Assembly (NCBI GenBank): GCA_035705295.1
Contig: DASSWG010000072.1
Coordinates: 1-25,310 of the forward strand
Length of the DNA: 25,310 nt
Source of the DNA: DASSWG01 sp035705295
GTDB taxonomy: Bacteria > Bacteroidota > Bacteroidia > Flavobacteriales > Flavobacteriaceae
Direction: 5' to 3'
Shown: in pieces, positions 15,793-23,865 of the stretch
How positions within the stretch are numbered: position 1 is the first letter of the stretch
Layout: the number at the start of each line of letters is the position of its first letter
Program-made: the position numbers and the translations under genes
The notes under the pieces: generated by a model
Database searches by the model: none
What the model was told of the DNA's origin: nothing
What the model saw: only the letters and a program-made list of their open reading frames with translations

Positions 15793-16716
15793 ATGGAAAA
15801 TCTGTTGGTCGCGGAAAATATTTCCAAGTCTTTTGGCAATTCTACCGCATTGGACCAAGTGAGCATACAAATTCCAACAGGAAGCATTTTTGGGCTTTTG
15901 GGCCCAAACGGTGCCGGAAAAACCACTTTGCTCCGTATCATCAACCAAATCACCATGCCCGACAACGGCCGTGTTTTGCTGAACGGCAAGCCTTTGCAAC
16001 AAACCGATATTCAACACATTGGATATATGCCCGAAGAGCGTGGACTTTACAAATCCATGAAAGTGGGCGAGCAGGTTTTGTACTTGGCACAGCTGAAAGG
16101 GCTTTCAAAAGCAGAAGCAAAAAAACGCTTGTGGCATTGGTTCGAGAAATTGCAGATCGAAACTTGGTGGGACAAAAAAATCCAAGAACTTTCCAAAGGA
16201 ATGGCCCAAAAAGTACAATTTGTGGTCACGGTGCTGCACCGTCCAAAATTGCTTATTTTCGACGAACCCTTTAGTGGTTTTGACCCGGTGAACGCCGCAA
16301 TTATCAAAGATGAAATTTTGCAGTTGCGCTCCGAAGGGGCGACCGTTCTTTTTTCCACCCATCGGATGGAAAGTGTGGAAGAGCTTTGCGAACACATTGT
16401 TTTGTTGGACAAGGCGGAAAAAATTTTGGAAGGAAGGGTTTCCGATATTAAAAAGCAATATAAATCCAATAAATACCAAATTGGTTTGGAAACCACCGAT
16501 CGGATGTTGGTCAAGGAAAACTTGGAAAAACATTTTTCGGTTTTGCCCGCAACTTTTTCCAGTATCCACGATAATTTAAAATTGACGGTTCAATTGGGGC
16601 CAAATGATTCACCAAACGACCTGTTGGCACTATTGACCAGTTTGGGCACCGTCAACCATTTTGTGGAACTTGTTCCTTCGGTAAACGATATTTTCATTAA
16701 AGCAGTCACCAACTAA
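15793..16716 (+). CDS. ABC transporter ATP-binding protein (NatA/YhaQ type)
   Basis: The 307-residue protein has all ABC ATPase motifs: Walker A GPNGAGKTT (37-45), the PEERGLY block at 80-86 in place of the usual Q-loop region as in NatA-like proteins, signature LSKGMAQK (133-140), Walker B LLIFDEP (153-159) and the switch histidine H190. A roughly 90-residue C-terminal extension corresponds to the DUF4162-type region found in exporters of this class. It powers the permease encoded by the next gene, whose ATG overlaps its stop by one base (TAATG at 16714-16718), indicating translational coupling. The substrate is unknown; sodium or peptide/drug export has been proposed for relatives. Confidence 0.92.
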   Translation: MENLLVAENISKSFGNSTALDQVSIQIPTGSIFGLLGPNGAGKTTLLRIINQITMPDNGRVLLNGKPLQQTDIQHIGYMPEERGLYKSMKVGEQVLYLAQLKGLSKAEAKKRLWHWFEKLQIETWWDKKIQELSKGMAQKVQFVVTVLHRPKLLIFDEPFSGFDPVNAAIIKDEILQLRSEGATVLFSTHRMESVEELCEHIVLLDKAEKILEGRVSDIKKQYKSNKYQIGLETTDRMLVKENLEKHFSVLPATFSSIHDNLKLTVQLGPNDSPNDLLALLTSLGTVNHFVELVPSVNDIFIKAVTN

Positions 16717-18011
16717 TGCGCAATTTAAAACTCATTGTAAAACGGGAATATTTGGCAAAGGTCAAAAACAAAACCTTTGTTGTGATGACTTTTTTGAGCC
16801 CGCTGATCATGGTCGGAATGATTGCCTTGATCGCTTACTTGACAACGCTCAACAATGATGTTCAGCGCACGGTGGCCGTTCACGATCAAGGAGAAGTGCT
16901 CGAGACTTTCCAATCTTCAAAAAGCACAAAATTCATCGATTATTCCAATATGTCAATTAAAGCCGCGAAAGATTCGGTGGCTTCCAATGAATTTGACGGC
17001 CTGCTTTTCATTCCGAAAAATTTAATGGAAAATCGTGAAGTGGATGTTGAAAAAATTGTCTTTTTCACCAAAAATTCCCCCGATAATTCATTATTGGAAC
17101 AGCTCGAAACCAAGATTTCCACCGAAATCACCAACCAACGATTGTTGCAAAACGGTGTCAATTTGAAAAAACTGGCTCAATCGGAAACCCGGGTTTCCAT
17201 TAAAATCGAAAATTTTTCAGGCCAGCGAAGTTCCAAAATAAGTTTGTACCTAAAAATGTTTTTTGGGGGCGCGGCCGGGTATTTATTGATGATGTTCATC
17301 ATTATTTACGGAAACATGGTAATGCGTAGCGTAATCGAAGAAAAAACCAACCGCATTGTGGAAATCATCGTTTCTTCGGTAAAACCCATACAATTGATGT
17401 TGGGAAAAATCATCGGCACCACCCTTGCGGGCATTTCTCAATTTATGATTTGGGTGATTTTGGGCGGCGCGTTGATGCTTGTATTTTCGATGGTTTTTGG
17501 AATCGATATGTCGCAAACACCGCAATCACAAGCGGTGCAAACCGTTTCCGATGCCGAATTGCAACAATTGCTGCTCGATGTTTCCCGCTTGCCATTTTTG
17601 AAATTGATCGGGTATTTCATTGTGTATTTTATAGGCGGCTATTTTCTGTACAGCAGCATTTATGCGGCCATCGGCGCCGCCGTTGACAACGAAACCGATA
17701 CCCAACAATTTATGTTTCCAATCATAATCCCGTTGATGCTGGGTATTTATGTGGGGTTTTTTGCGGTGATCGAAAACCCGCACGGAACGGTTTCCACCAT
17801 CTTTTCAATGATTCCGTTGACCTCGCCCGTGGTGATGCTGATGCGGATTCCGTTTGGGGTGCCGTGGTGGGAAATTGTTGTTTCCATTGGTATTTTGATA
17901 CTGAGTATTTTGGGAACCGTTTGGTTGGCAGCAAAAATATACAAAATCGGTATTTTGATGTACGGCAAAAAACCCACCTATAAAGATTTGTATAAATGGA
18001 TACGGTACTGA
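16716..18011 (+). CDS. ABC-2 type permease (NatB/YhaP-like)
   Basis: The 431-residue protein begins with the ABC-2 exporter layout: an amphipathic start (RNLKLIVKREYLAKVKNKTF), a first membrane helix at about 22-45, a large extracytoplasmic domain (about 50-180) and then five or so helices, including the conserved MRSVIEEKTNRIVEIIVSS element that follows the second membrane helix. It forms the membrane pathway for the ATPase encoded immediately upstream, and probably works as a dimer with two ATPase subunits. The pair forms a two-gene operon; the 120-base gap after it shows no strong hairpin. Substrate cannot be read from sequence. Confidence 0.9.
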   Translation: MRNLKLIVKREYLAKVKNKTFVVMTFLSPLIMVGMIALIAYLTTLNNDVQRTVAVHDQGEVLETFQSSKSTKFIDYSNMSIKAAKDSVASNEFDGLLFIPKNLMENREVDVEKIVFFTKNSPDNSLLEQLETKISTEITNQRLLQNGVNLKKLAQSETRVSIKIENFSGQRSSKISLYLKMFFGGAAGYLLMMFIIIYGNMVMRSVIEEKTNRIVEIIVSSVKPIQLMLGKIIGTTLAGISQFMIWVILGGALMLVFSMVFGIDMSQTPQSQAVQTVSDAELQQLLLDVSRLPFLKLIGYFIVYFIGGYFLYSSIYAAIGAAVDNETDTQQFMFPIIIPLMLGIYVGFFAVIENPHGTVSTIFSMIPLTSPVVMLMRIPFGVPWWEIVVSIGILILSILGTVWLAAKIYKIGILMYGKKPTYKDLYKWIRY

Positions 18012-18131
18012 AACCGTTAAATAATGCCTAAATCGAAAGTAAAACCCATAAAAAAACAATACATTCGATCGTAGCTATTCCGTTTTTGTTTTTTCTTTAC
18101 GGGATGTTTTCCTTAATTTAAAATAGGCAAT

Positions 18132-19031
18132 ATGACCAATTATTTCAAAACAGCCCTTTTGCTTTTGGCAATGGGAACTTCAGGACTCATTCACTCCCAA
18201 GAATCCGATTTGTCCACTAAAGTAGAATACACATATTTCCCACAAACCAATTCCGACAATTCATTCCGCAGGTTCCGTGCGCGGGTAAACTACCCGTTCA
18301 AACTTGCCGAGCGCGCCTATCTCATTCCTGGAATCGAATACCGGAACGTCAATTTAAAATATGGCGACGATGCTCCATTTTTGGCCAATAATTTGGAAAG
18401 GTTCGAGTCGTTCACCACTCGGTTGACCTATACATTCGGATTAAAAAAAGACTGGCGTTTTGCGGTACGGGGCGGAATTATGGTCGCTTCGAATTTCGGC
18501 AGGTCCGATATTATTTCCGATGACGTAATCTATACCGGCGGGGTTTACCTTATAAAAGACCGCGGTCCAAATGAAGTGGATTTGCCGTGGCGAATTGTTT
18601 TTGGAATCCGTTATTCTACAAAATCAGGCCGGCCATTTCCATTGCCGGTGATCAATTATTTCAAAACCATCAATGAAAAGTGGGAATACACCTTGGGCGT
18701 CCCAAAAACGAAATTGAGCTACCTTTTCAACAAAAAAAACCGGTTGACCGCCTTTGCGGAACTGGATGGTTTTTATGCCAATATTCAAGAACCCATCGGT
18801 TTTCAAAATGTGAACGGTGAAATGAAATATGCCGACGACATTACCATGACCGTTGTGCTCGGCGGCTTCGGATACGAACATTATTTCACCAAGCATTTGC
18901 TGATTTTTGGATATGCCGGTTATACAATTTTAAACGATATTCGTTTGCGCAACGCAGATAAAGACGATATTTATACCATTAACGATTCCAATTCGTTCTA
19001 CAGTCGTGTTGGAATTGAGTTTAAATTATAA
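18132..19031 (+). CDS. Outer-membrane beta-barrel protein, DUF6268-like
   Basis: A signal peptide (TNYFKTALLLLAMGTSGLIH, then SQ) precedes about 275 residues of alternating polar/hydrophobic strands rich in Y, F and R, ending in the typical barrel terminus (SFYSRVGIEFKL). The arrangement resembles DUF6268 family outer-membrane proteins of Bacteroidota, whose function is unknown. The 120-base gap upstream has no exact TAnnTTTG element and no recognisable sigma-54 -24/-12 site. The next gene, a sigma-54-type response regulator, starts only two bases after the stop, so the two are almost certainly co-transcribed, an unusual partnership of barrel and regulator. The DUF assignment is from memory of the family; barrel nature is seen. 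Confidence 0.75.
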   Translation: MTNYFKTALLLLAMGTSGLIHSQESDLSTKVEYTYFPQTNSDNSFRRFRARVNYPFKLAERAYLIPGIEYRNVNLKYGDDAPFLANNLERFESFTTRLTYTFGLKKDWRFAVRGGIMVASNFGRSDIISDDVIYTGGVYLIKDRGPNEVDLPWRIVFGIRYSTKSGRPFPLPVINYFKTINEKWEYTLGVPKTKLSYLFNKKNRLTAFAELDGFYANIQEPIGFQNVNGEMKYADDITMTVVLGGFGYEHYFTKHLLIFGYAGYTILNDIRLRNADKDDIYTINDSNSFYSRVGIEFKL

Positions 19032-19033
19032 TT

Positions 19034-20197
19034 ATGCCGAAAATATTAGTGATTGAAGACGAGTCGGCCATCCGGCGCGTCCTTGTGAAAATACTTACCG
19101 AAGAAAACAACAACTATCAAGTTGAAGAAGCCGAAGATGGCTTGAAGGGGATCGAAAAAATCAAAAATGAAGATTACGACTTGGTTTTGTGCGATATTAA
19201 AATGCCCAAAATGGACGGTGTGGAAGTGTTGGAAGCCTCCAAAAAAATAAAGCCCGAAATTCCGTTGGTGATGATTTCCGGCCATGGCGATTTGGAAACC
19301 GCCGTGAACACCATGAAATTGGGCGCGTTTGACTATATTTCAAAACCGCCCGATTTGAACCGTTTGCTGAACACGGTTCGAATTGCGCTGGATCGGAAAG
19401 AACTCGTGGTCGAAAATACCCGGTTGAAGAAAAAAGTGGGCAAAAACCACCAAATGATCGGTGAATCGAAAGCAATTCACAACATCAAAGAAATGATCGA
19501 GAAAGTGGCACCGACCGATGCCCGGGTATTGATCACCGGCGAAAACGGAACCGGAAAAGAACTTGTGGCACATTGGATACATCAAAAAAGCGAACGTTCA
19601 AAAGGGCCGATGATCGAGGTGAATTGTGCGGCGATTCCTTCGGAACTGATCGAAAGCGAGTTGTTCGGCCACGTGAAAGGGGCGTTTACCTCGGCGAATA
19701 AAGACCGCGCGGGAAAATTCGAAACTGCCAATGGCGGCATCATTTTTTTGGACGAGGTGGGCGATATGAGCTTATCGGCACAAGCAAAAGTTTTGCGCGC
19801 GCTGCAAGAGAAAAAAATCAGTCGCGTTGGAAGCGGAAAAGACATCAAAGTCGATGTTCGCGTGATCGCGGCCACCAACAAAGATTTGGAGGCCGAAATA
19901 AAAGCAAAGAATTTTCGGGAAGATCTTTATCATCGTTTGGCGGTGATTTTGATCAAAGTCCCGCCTTTGAACGAACGCCGCGAAGACATCCCTTTGTTGG
20001 TGGAATATTTTTCCAAAAAAATTGCAGAAGAACAAGGAACCAACCAAAAAAATTTCCACAAAAACGCCATCAAACTCCTGCAAGAATATGATTGGACAGG
20101 AAACATCCGTGAACTCCGAAACGTGGTCGAGCGGTTGATTATTTTGGGCAGCAAAGAAATTAGCGAAGACGATGTGAAATTGTTTGCTAGTAAGTAA
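19034..20197 (+). CDS. Sigma-54-type response regulator lacking a DNA-binding domain
   Basis: The 387-residue protein joins a receiver domain (1-120: acidic E8/D9, phosphoacceptor D54, S82, K104) to an AAA+ sigma-54 activator domain (about 140-370: Walker A GENGTGKE 169-176, Walker B FLDE ending at D240-E241, sensor region GNIRELRNVVER at 356-367). It ends at residue 387, just after the lid, so the usual C-terminal Fis-type helix-turn-helix is missing; the stop is clean and the following sequence belongs to another gene. The sigma-54 contact loop, GAFTGA in the family, reads GAFTSA (216-221). It presumably remodels RNA polymerase-sigma-54 after phosphorylation, acting from solution. No histidine kinase is in the window. 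It starts two bases after the barrel gene. Confidence 0.92.
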   Translation: MPKILVIEDESAIRRVLVKILTEENNNYQVEEAEDGLKGIEKIKNEDYDLVLCDIKMPKMDGVEVLEASKKIKPEIPLVMISGHGDLETAVNTMKLGAFDYISKPPDLNRLLNTVRIALDRKELVVENTRLKKKVGKNHQMIGESKAIHNIKEMIEKVAPTDARVLITGENGTGKELVAHWIHQKSERSKGPMIEVNCAAIPSELIESELFGHVKGAFTSANKDRAGKFETANGGIIFLDEVGDMSLSAQAKVLRALQEKKISRVGSGKDIKVDVRVIAATNKDLEAEIKAKNFREDLYHRLAVILIKVPPLNERREDIPLLVEYFSKKIAEEQGTNQKNFHKNAIKLLQEYDWTGNIRELRNVVERLIILGSKEISEDDVKLFASK

Positions 20198-20209
20198 TTT
20201 TGTTCAGGG

Positions 20210-20230
20210 TTCAATTATTCAATATTCAAT
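20210..20230. repeat. Tandem TTCAATA-type heptamer, three units
   Basis: TTCAATT, TTCAATA and TTCAAT(G) follow each other with an extra base after the first, filling the gap between the sigma-54 regulator and the next gene and running into its start codon at 20229. It is the inverted form of the GAATATT repeat at 6030-6043. Confidence 0.65.
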
Positions 20231-20747
20231 GAAAAAATACCTGTTGCTTTTTGGTTTTTGTGTTTTTTTCTTTGAAAACTCCATCGCCCAACGCGCTTTT
20301 GATTTTGGTGGTGGCGCATTGATCAGCGTGGGTTTTCAAGAAGAATGGGGCGTAGATGTCCGTGCGCATTACCACACCAATGAAAAATGGGGTTTTTCCG
20401 GCGAATACAACCTCTTTTTTCGAAGGGACGTTACTTCTCAAAATACCGAAACTTTTTCAGAAATCACGTTGAACGTCAATTATAAGCTAATGGAAATTGT
20501 GGGAATTTCAGTTTTTGGCGGTTTGGGTTATACCGGAAACAATTTTGATATGAACCAACGCGATCCCGATTCCTCAAATATTTATTTCGAAACCGGAAAT
20601 TTCAACCATGGAGCACAAATCAAATTTTTAGGCAATTTGCCCTTGGGAAAAAGCGTGAAACTTTTCGCGGAACTGAATTTAAAAAGTTTTGGAAGGCGCT
20701 ACGACACGTTCGTTTTTGGATTGTTGTACAGCATTCCAATGTATTAG
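20229..20747 (+). CDS. Small secreted outer-membrane beta-barrel protein
   Basis: An ATG at 20229 gives a 172-residue protein with a clear signal peptide (MKKYLLLFGFCVFFFENSIA, then Q). An in-frame start at 20184 would lie inside the previous gene and bury the signal peptide. The mature part is a series of short amphipathic strands (for example WGFSGEYNLFF, ISVFGGLGYTGNNF, VKLFAELNLKSFG) ending in FVFGLLYSIPMY, consistent with an eight-stranded outer-membrane barrel. No named family is recognised. It follows the regulator by 31 bases and may be part of the same transcript. It converges on the GNAT gene with only seven bases between stops. Confidence 0.7.
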   Translation: MKKYLLLFGFCVFFFENSIAQRAFDFGGGALISVGFQEEWGVDVRAHYHTNEKWGFSGEYNLFFRRDVTSQNTETFSEITLNVNYKLMEIVGISVFGGLGYTGNNFDMNQRDPDSSNIYFETGNFNHGAQIKFLGNLPLGKSVKLFAELNLKSFGRRYDTFVFGLLYSIPMY

Positions 20748-20754
20748 TGGCCAA

Positions 20755-21336
20755 TTATCTTTTCTTCGGCATATACCGCAAAAACCACATGCTGTTCCCA
20801 TCGGGTCGTTCCCAAGTATGAAACAGGTCGAAGCCGAATTTTCGATAGACCAACACGTTCCGTTTCGTGCGGGTTTCGGCATACAATGGAAGTTGCAGTT
20901 CGTCCGATAAGCGCAAAAACTCGTCTTTCATTTCTTTGCCAACTTGGGTGTCCGCGCCGCGCTGGTCGGGCACGATTCCCCAAAACCAACAATATAAATA
21001 ATCGCCGTTTTGCGGGCGTTGGGCTTTGATGTATTTTTGGTTTTTGATGATTTTGAACGCGTTTTTGATACCGGTAACGTTGAGCACCAGCCCGATTTCT
21101 TCTCGAATATCCTTGAAAAAACTGCTGTCTTTTTTGTTCGTCCGGAACAAAATGGCGATTCCTTTTCCGTTTTTGGAAAGGATCAGCGCATCTTTTTTGA
21201 TGGCTTTTTCAACCATATGCACCGCCAAGTAGCGAAAGCGTTTGTCGCGGTCGCCCCCTTTTTTCACAATATCTTGTGCAGAAGGGGTTTCTTTTAGGAT
21301 TTCCGCGACGTGGCCAATGATTTCTTCTTTGTTCAA
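20755..21336 (-). CDS. GNAT-family N-acetyltransferase-like protein
   Basis: The 193-residue protein ends in the GNAT core: a strand YLYCWFWGIVPDQRG, a helix, then PLYAETRTKRNVLVYRKFGF (about 153-172) and a final strand with MWFLRYMP. The acetyl-CoA loop, normally Q/R-x-x-G-x-G/A, reads QRGADTQVG, which is weaker than usual, so CoA binding or activity may be altered. GNAT enzymes transfer acetyl groups to amines; the substrate is unknown. No ATG lies between the upstream in-frame stop (21376-21378) and the conserved region, so the start is taken as TTG at 21336. Confidence 0.75.
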   Translation of the reverse strand: MNKEEIIGHVAEILKETPSAQDIVKKGGDRDKRFRYLAVHMVEKAIKKDALILSKNGKGIAILFRTNKKDSSFFKDIREEIGLVLNVTGIKNAFKIIKNQKYIKAQRPQNGDYLYCWFWGIVPDQRGADTQVGKEMKDEFLRLSDELQLPLYAETRTKRNVLVYRKFGFDLFHTWERPDGNSMWFLRYMPKKR

Positions 21337-21493
21337 CTTCGTTCGTTTTGGAAAGGCGAAGATAAAAAAACCGCTTCAAATGGAACTCTTTTTTATGGGT
21401 TTTGAATGGAATAAATTCTATTGTTTTTTTTGAACCGATTATGCCTTAACAAACATTTATGGGCGCGTTTTTCCGTACGTTTTCATTTCAAAC

Positions 21494-21501
21494 TATCTTT
21501 G
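21494..21501 (+). promoter_or_regulatory. -7 promoter element of the GH3-family gene
   Basis: TATCTTTG matches TAnnTTTG exactly, 24 bases before the ATG at 21526. A T-rich stretch (21468-21472) is at -33 distance but lacks TTG. Confidence 0.5.
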
Positions 21502-21525
21502 GTTTTCATTTTAAGTTTCCCAAAA

Positions 21526-23055
21526 ATGCCGCTAAAAGGTGCCATTATCAAAAACCTGCTCGATTTTCGCGATACGTTCGTTTCGCCGCCCGATCACATT
21601 GAAGCACAAAAAAATGGATTGAAAGAATTGTTGGAAACAGCAAAAAACACGGCTTTTGGAAAATATTACAATTTTGCGGAAATATTGGAGGATGATGTGC
21701 AACAAACTTTTGCCAAACAAATCCCTTGTTTCAATTATGAAAAAATGAAAAAGCGATGGTGGTGCAAAACCCAAGAAGGAACGCCGGACGTTGCCTGGCC
21801 GGGAAAACCGTCGTATTTTGCCCTTAGTTCCGGCACCACGGGAAAAACCAGCAAACGCATTCCGGTCACGGACGAAATGATCGACGCCATTCGCCAAGCA
21901 GGGATCAAACAAGTGGGCGCGCTTTCCAATTTTGATCTTCCTTCCGATTTTTTTGAAAAGGAAATTTTGATGTTGGGCAGTTCCACCAATTTGCACAAAA
22001 AGAAAGATCATTTGGAAGGCGAAATCAGCGGCATCAGTGCTAGCAATATCCCGTTTTGGTTTCAAGGATATTACAAACCCGGCAAAGAAATCGCAAAAAT
22101 CGACGACTGGAACGAACGTGTAAAACACATTGCCCAAAACGCCAAAGAATGGGATATTGGGGCGTTGAGCGGAATTCCGTCGTGGATCGAATTGATGTTG
22201 AAAGAAGTAATAAATTATCACGGGGCAGAAAACATTCACGAAATCTGGCCCAATTTACAAGTTTACGCTTCGGGTGGTGTGGCTTTTCAGCCCTACGAAA
22301 AAAGTTTCCGCTCGTTAATGGGGAAACCAATCACAATAATCGATACTTATTTGGCTTCCGAAGGATTTTTGGCCTGCCAAACCCGACCGGGGACTTCAGC
22401 AATGCAATTGCTCACCGACAACGGCATTTATTTTGAATTTGTCCCTTTCCGGCAAGAATACATCAACCCCGATGGTTCTTTGGTCGAAAAAGCGCCTTCC
22501 AAAACCTTGGCGGAAGTTGAAACCGGAAAAGAATATGTGTTGGTGGTCAGTACGGTTTCCGGGGCTTGGCGTTACTTGATCGGTGATACGATCGAATTCA
22601 CCGATGTGGAAAAAGCGGAAATTAAAATCACCGGACGCACAAAATTTTTCTTGAACGTGGTCGGTTCGCAACTTTCGGTGAACAAAATGAACGATGCCGT
22701 GCGGGTGCTCGAAGATAAATTCGATCTCGAAATTCCTGAATTCACGGTTTCTGCAGTGAAAATAGGAGGGGAGTTTTACCATCAGTGGTATTTGGGGGTT
22801 CAAAACCCATCAAAAACAACCCATAAAAAACTTGCGGAAAGTTTGGACGAAACCTTGAAAGAGTCGAACAAAAACTATAAAATAGCCCGTTCCAAAGCCT
22901 TGAAAGGAGTAAAATTGAAAACCATTCCAATAGCTGTTTTTTATGAATGGAGCGCTTTCAACAAAAAAAAAGGCGGACAGGTGAAAATGGAAAAAGTGAT
23001 GGACGAAGAAAAGTTCGCGGAGTGGGAGGCTTTTGTGAAAAACACAATGGCTTAA
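21526..23055 (+). CDS. GH3-family acyl-adenylate/amido synthetase-like protein
   Basis: The 509-residue protein belongs to the family named after plant GH3 auxin-responsive proteins, which activate carboxylic acids with ATP and join them to amino acids. The adenylation motif SSGTTGKTSK lies at 101-110, followed by the central YASGGVAFQPYEKSF block and the WRYLIGDTIEFTD element; a C-terminal subdomain ends at the stop. The start is ATG 21526, because the longer frame runs through the promoter. Bacterial GH3 proteins have no settled substrate, so only the ATP-dependent ligase type can be claimed. Its stop overlaps that of the convergent zinc-protease-like gene by four bases (23052-23055). Confidence 0.88.
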   Translation: MPLKGAIIKNLLDFRDTFVSPPDHIEAQKNGLKELLETAKNTAFGKYYNFAEILEDDVQQTFAKQIPCFNYEKMKKRWWCKTQEGTPDVAWPGKPSYFALSSGTTGKTSKRIPVTDEMIDAIRQAGIKQVGALSNFDLPSDFFEKEILMLGSSTNLHKKKDHLEGEISGISASNIPFWFQGYYKPGKEIAKIDDWNERVKHIAQNAKEWDIGALSGIPSWIELMLKEVINYHGAENIHEIWPNLQVYASGGVAFQPYEKSFRSLMGKPITIIDTYLASEGFLACQTRPGTSAMQLLTDNGIYFEFVPFRQEYINPDGSLVEKAPSKTLAEVETGKEYVLVVSTVSGAWRYLIGDTIEFTDVEKAEIKITGRTKFFLNVVGSQLSVNKMNDAVRVLEDKFDLEIPEFTVSAVKIGGEFYHQWYLGVQNPSKTTHKKLAESLDETLKESNKNYKIARSKALKGVKLKTIPIAVFYEWSAFNKKKGGQVKMEKVMDEEKFAEWEAFVKNTMA

Positions 23056-23759
23056 CTCAATTCTTTCTTTTCATCAATTTCTTCTTTTTCTACTTCTTTT
23101 TCCAAACTTTTGTTTTTCGAGTTCACAATTTCCATGATTTCTTCGGGCGACATGTACAAACGTTCGATCCGGGCTTTGTATTCATCGGAAATGTGCACAT
23201 TGTTCAAAATAAAATTTTTGGTGGCCAAAATATAATCGGACATTCCGTGATTCACTGCGATTGTGTCCGCAGTGCGTTCCACTTCTTTCAAATGTGCTTT
23301 TGAGAACAAATATTTCAACCCAAAAATGATCATTCCCAAGGTGGAACGATCGCGATAGTCCATCACGTGGCCCAATTCGTGGCCAAACCAACCAATCAGC
23401 ACATCGCTTTCCACATCCTCAATATCAAATTCTTTTTTTTCAATATGGAATTTTTCGCTGATCAAAATTTTATAGCCCCGGTTTTCTTTGCTTTTGAAGA
23501 TACTGGCAAAATCGGGCTGCGCCTGCATGGTCGATTTTTTGATGTGCTTTTTGAACTTGAATTCGATGGGTGTGTTTTTTAATTCCGGATAAAAAGAAAG
23601 CGCTGCAAGCACTTCTTTTTCTATACTTTCGGGGATTATTTTGTGGGTGAACGAAATTTCGTTGGGCGAATTCATTGATTGGTTTTGAGAAAAAATTGAA
23701 CAGGAAAAAGCGATCGACAACAGAAAAAAATAAAATTGTTTGGACCGCAAAGCCATCAT
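23052..23759 (-). CDS. Secreted zinc metallopeptidase-like protein (HELGH)
   Basis: A signal peptide (FYFFLLSIAFSCSIFSQ) precedes a domain with the zinc-binding HELGH at 127-131 and a downstream glutamate set in ERTAD (E161, D165), matching the HExxH...ExxxD plan of gluzincin peptidases. The spacing of about 30 residues suits a small M48- or M56-like fold, but no membrane helices follow and the family is not certain. The C-terminal tail (about 212-235) is strongly charged, rich in K and E. Two ATG codons are possible at 23759 and 23756. It should act in the periplasm or outside the cell; it may process envelope proteins, though this is inference. It is convergent with the GH3 gene. Confidence 0.75.
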   Translation of the reverse strand: MMALRSKQFYFFLLSIAFSCSIFSQNQSMNSPNEISFTHKIIPESIEKEVLAALSFYPELKNTPIEFKFKKHIKKSTMQAQPDFASIFKSKENRGYKILISEKFHIEKKEFDIEDVESDVLIGWFGHELGHVMDYRDRSTLGMIIFGLKYLFSKAHLKEVERTADTIAVNHGMSDYILATKNFILNNVHISDEYKARIERLYMSPEEIMEIVNSKNKSLEKEVEKEEIDEKKELS

Positions 23760-23769
23760 TTGGTTTTTT

Positions 23770-23777
23770 TAAAGATA
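23770..23777 (-). promoter_or_regulatory. Possible -7 element of the zinc-peptidase-like gene
   Basis: The minus strand reads TATCTTTA, one base from TAnnTTTG, about ten bases before the start codon, giving a very short leader. Confidence 0.3.
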
Positions 23778-23835
23778 CAAAAAAGTTGCTTTAAAATAAT
23801 CACAAACCGTTCCAAAGCAATTCAGCGCAACAAAG

Positions 23836-23843
23836 TATCTTTG
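23836..23843 (+). promoter_or_regulatory. -7 promoter element of the MATE gene
   Basis: TATCTTTG (followed by C) matches TAnnTTTG exactly, 22 bases before the start codon at 23866. No clear -33 TTTG was found. Confidence 0.5.
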
Positions 23844-23865
23844 CCTGTTCTAAAAAAACACAAAA

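Noticed and set aside
15591..16274. 227-residue plus-strand frame spanning the glnN end and ABC ATPase start
   Set aside because: Out-of-frame with two clear genes, crosses the glnN terminator, and lacks domain signals.
18012..18131. Sigma-54 (-24/-12) promoter upstream of the barrel gene
   Set aside because: No TGGCAC-N5-TTGC-like sequence could be found by eye in this gap.
21378..21434. Short frame MELFFMGFEWNKFYCFF in the GNAT-GH3 gap
   Set aside because: Only 17 residues, T-rich chance frame, and upstream of the proposed GH3 promoter.
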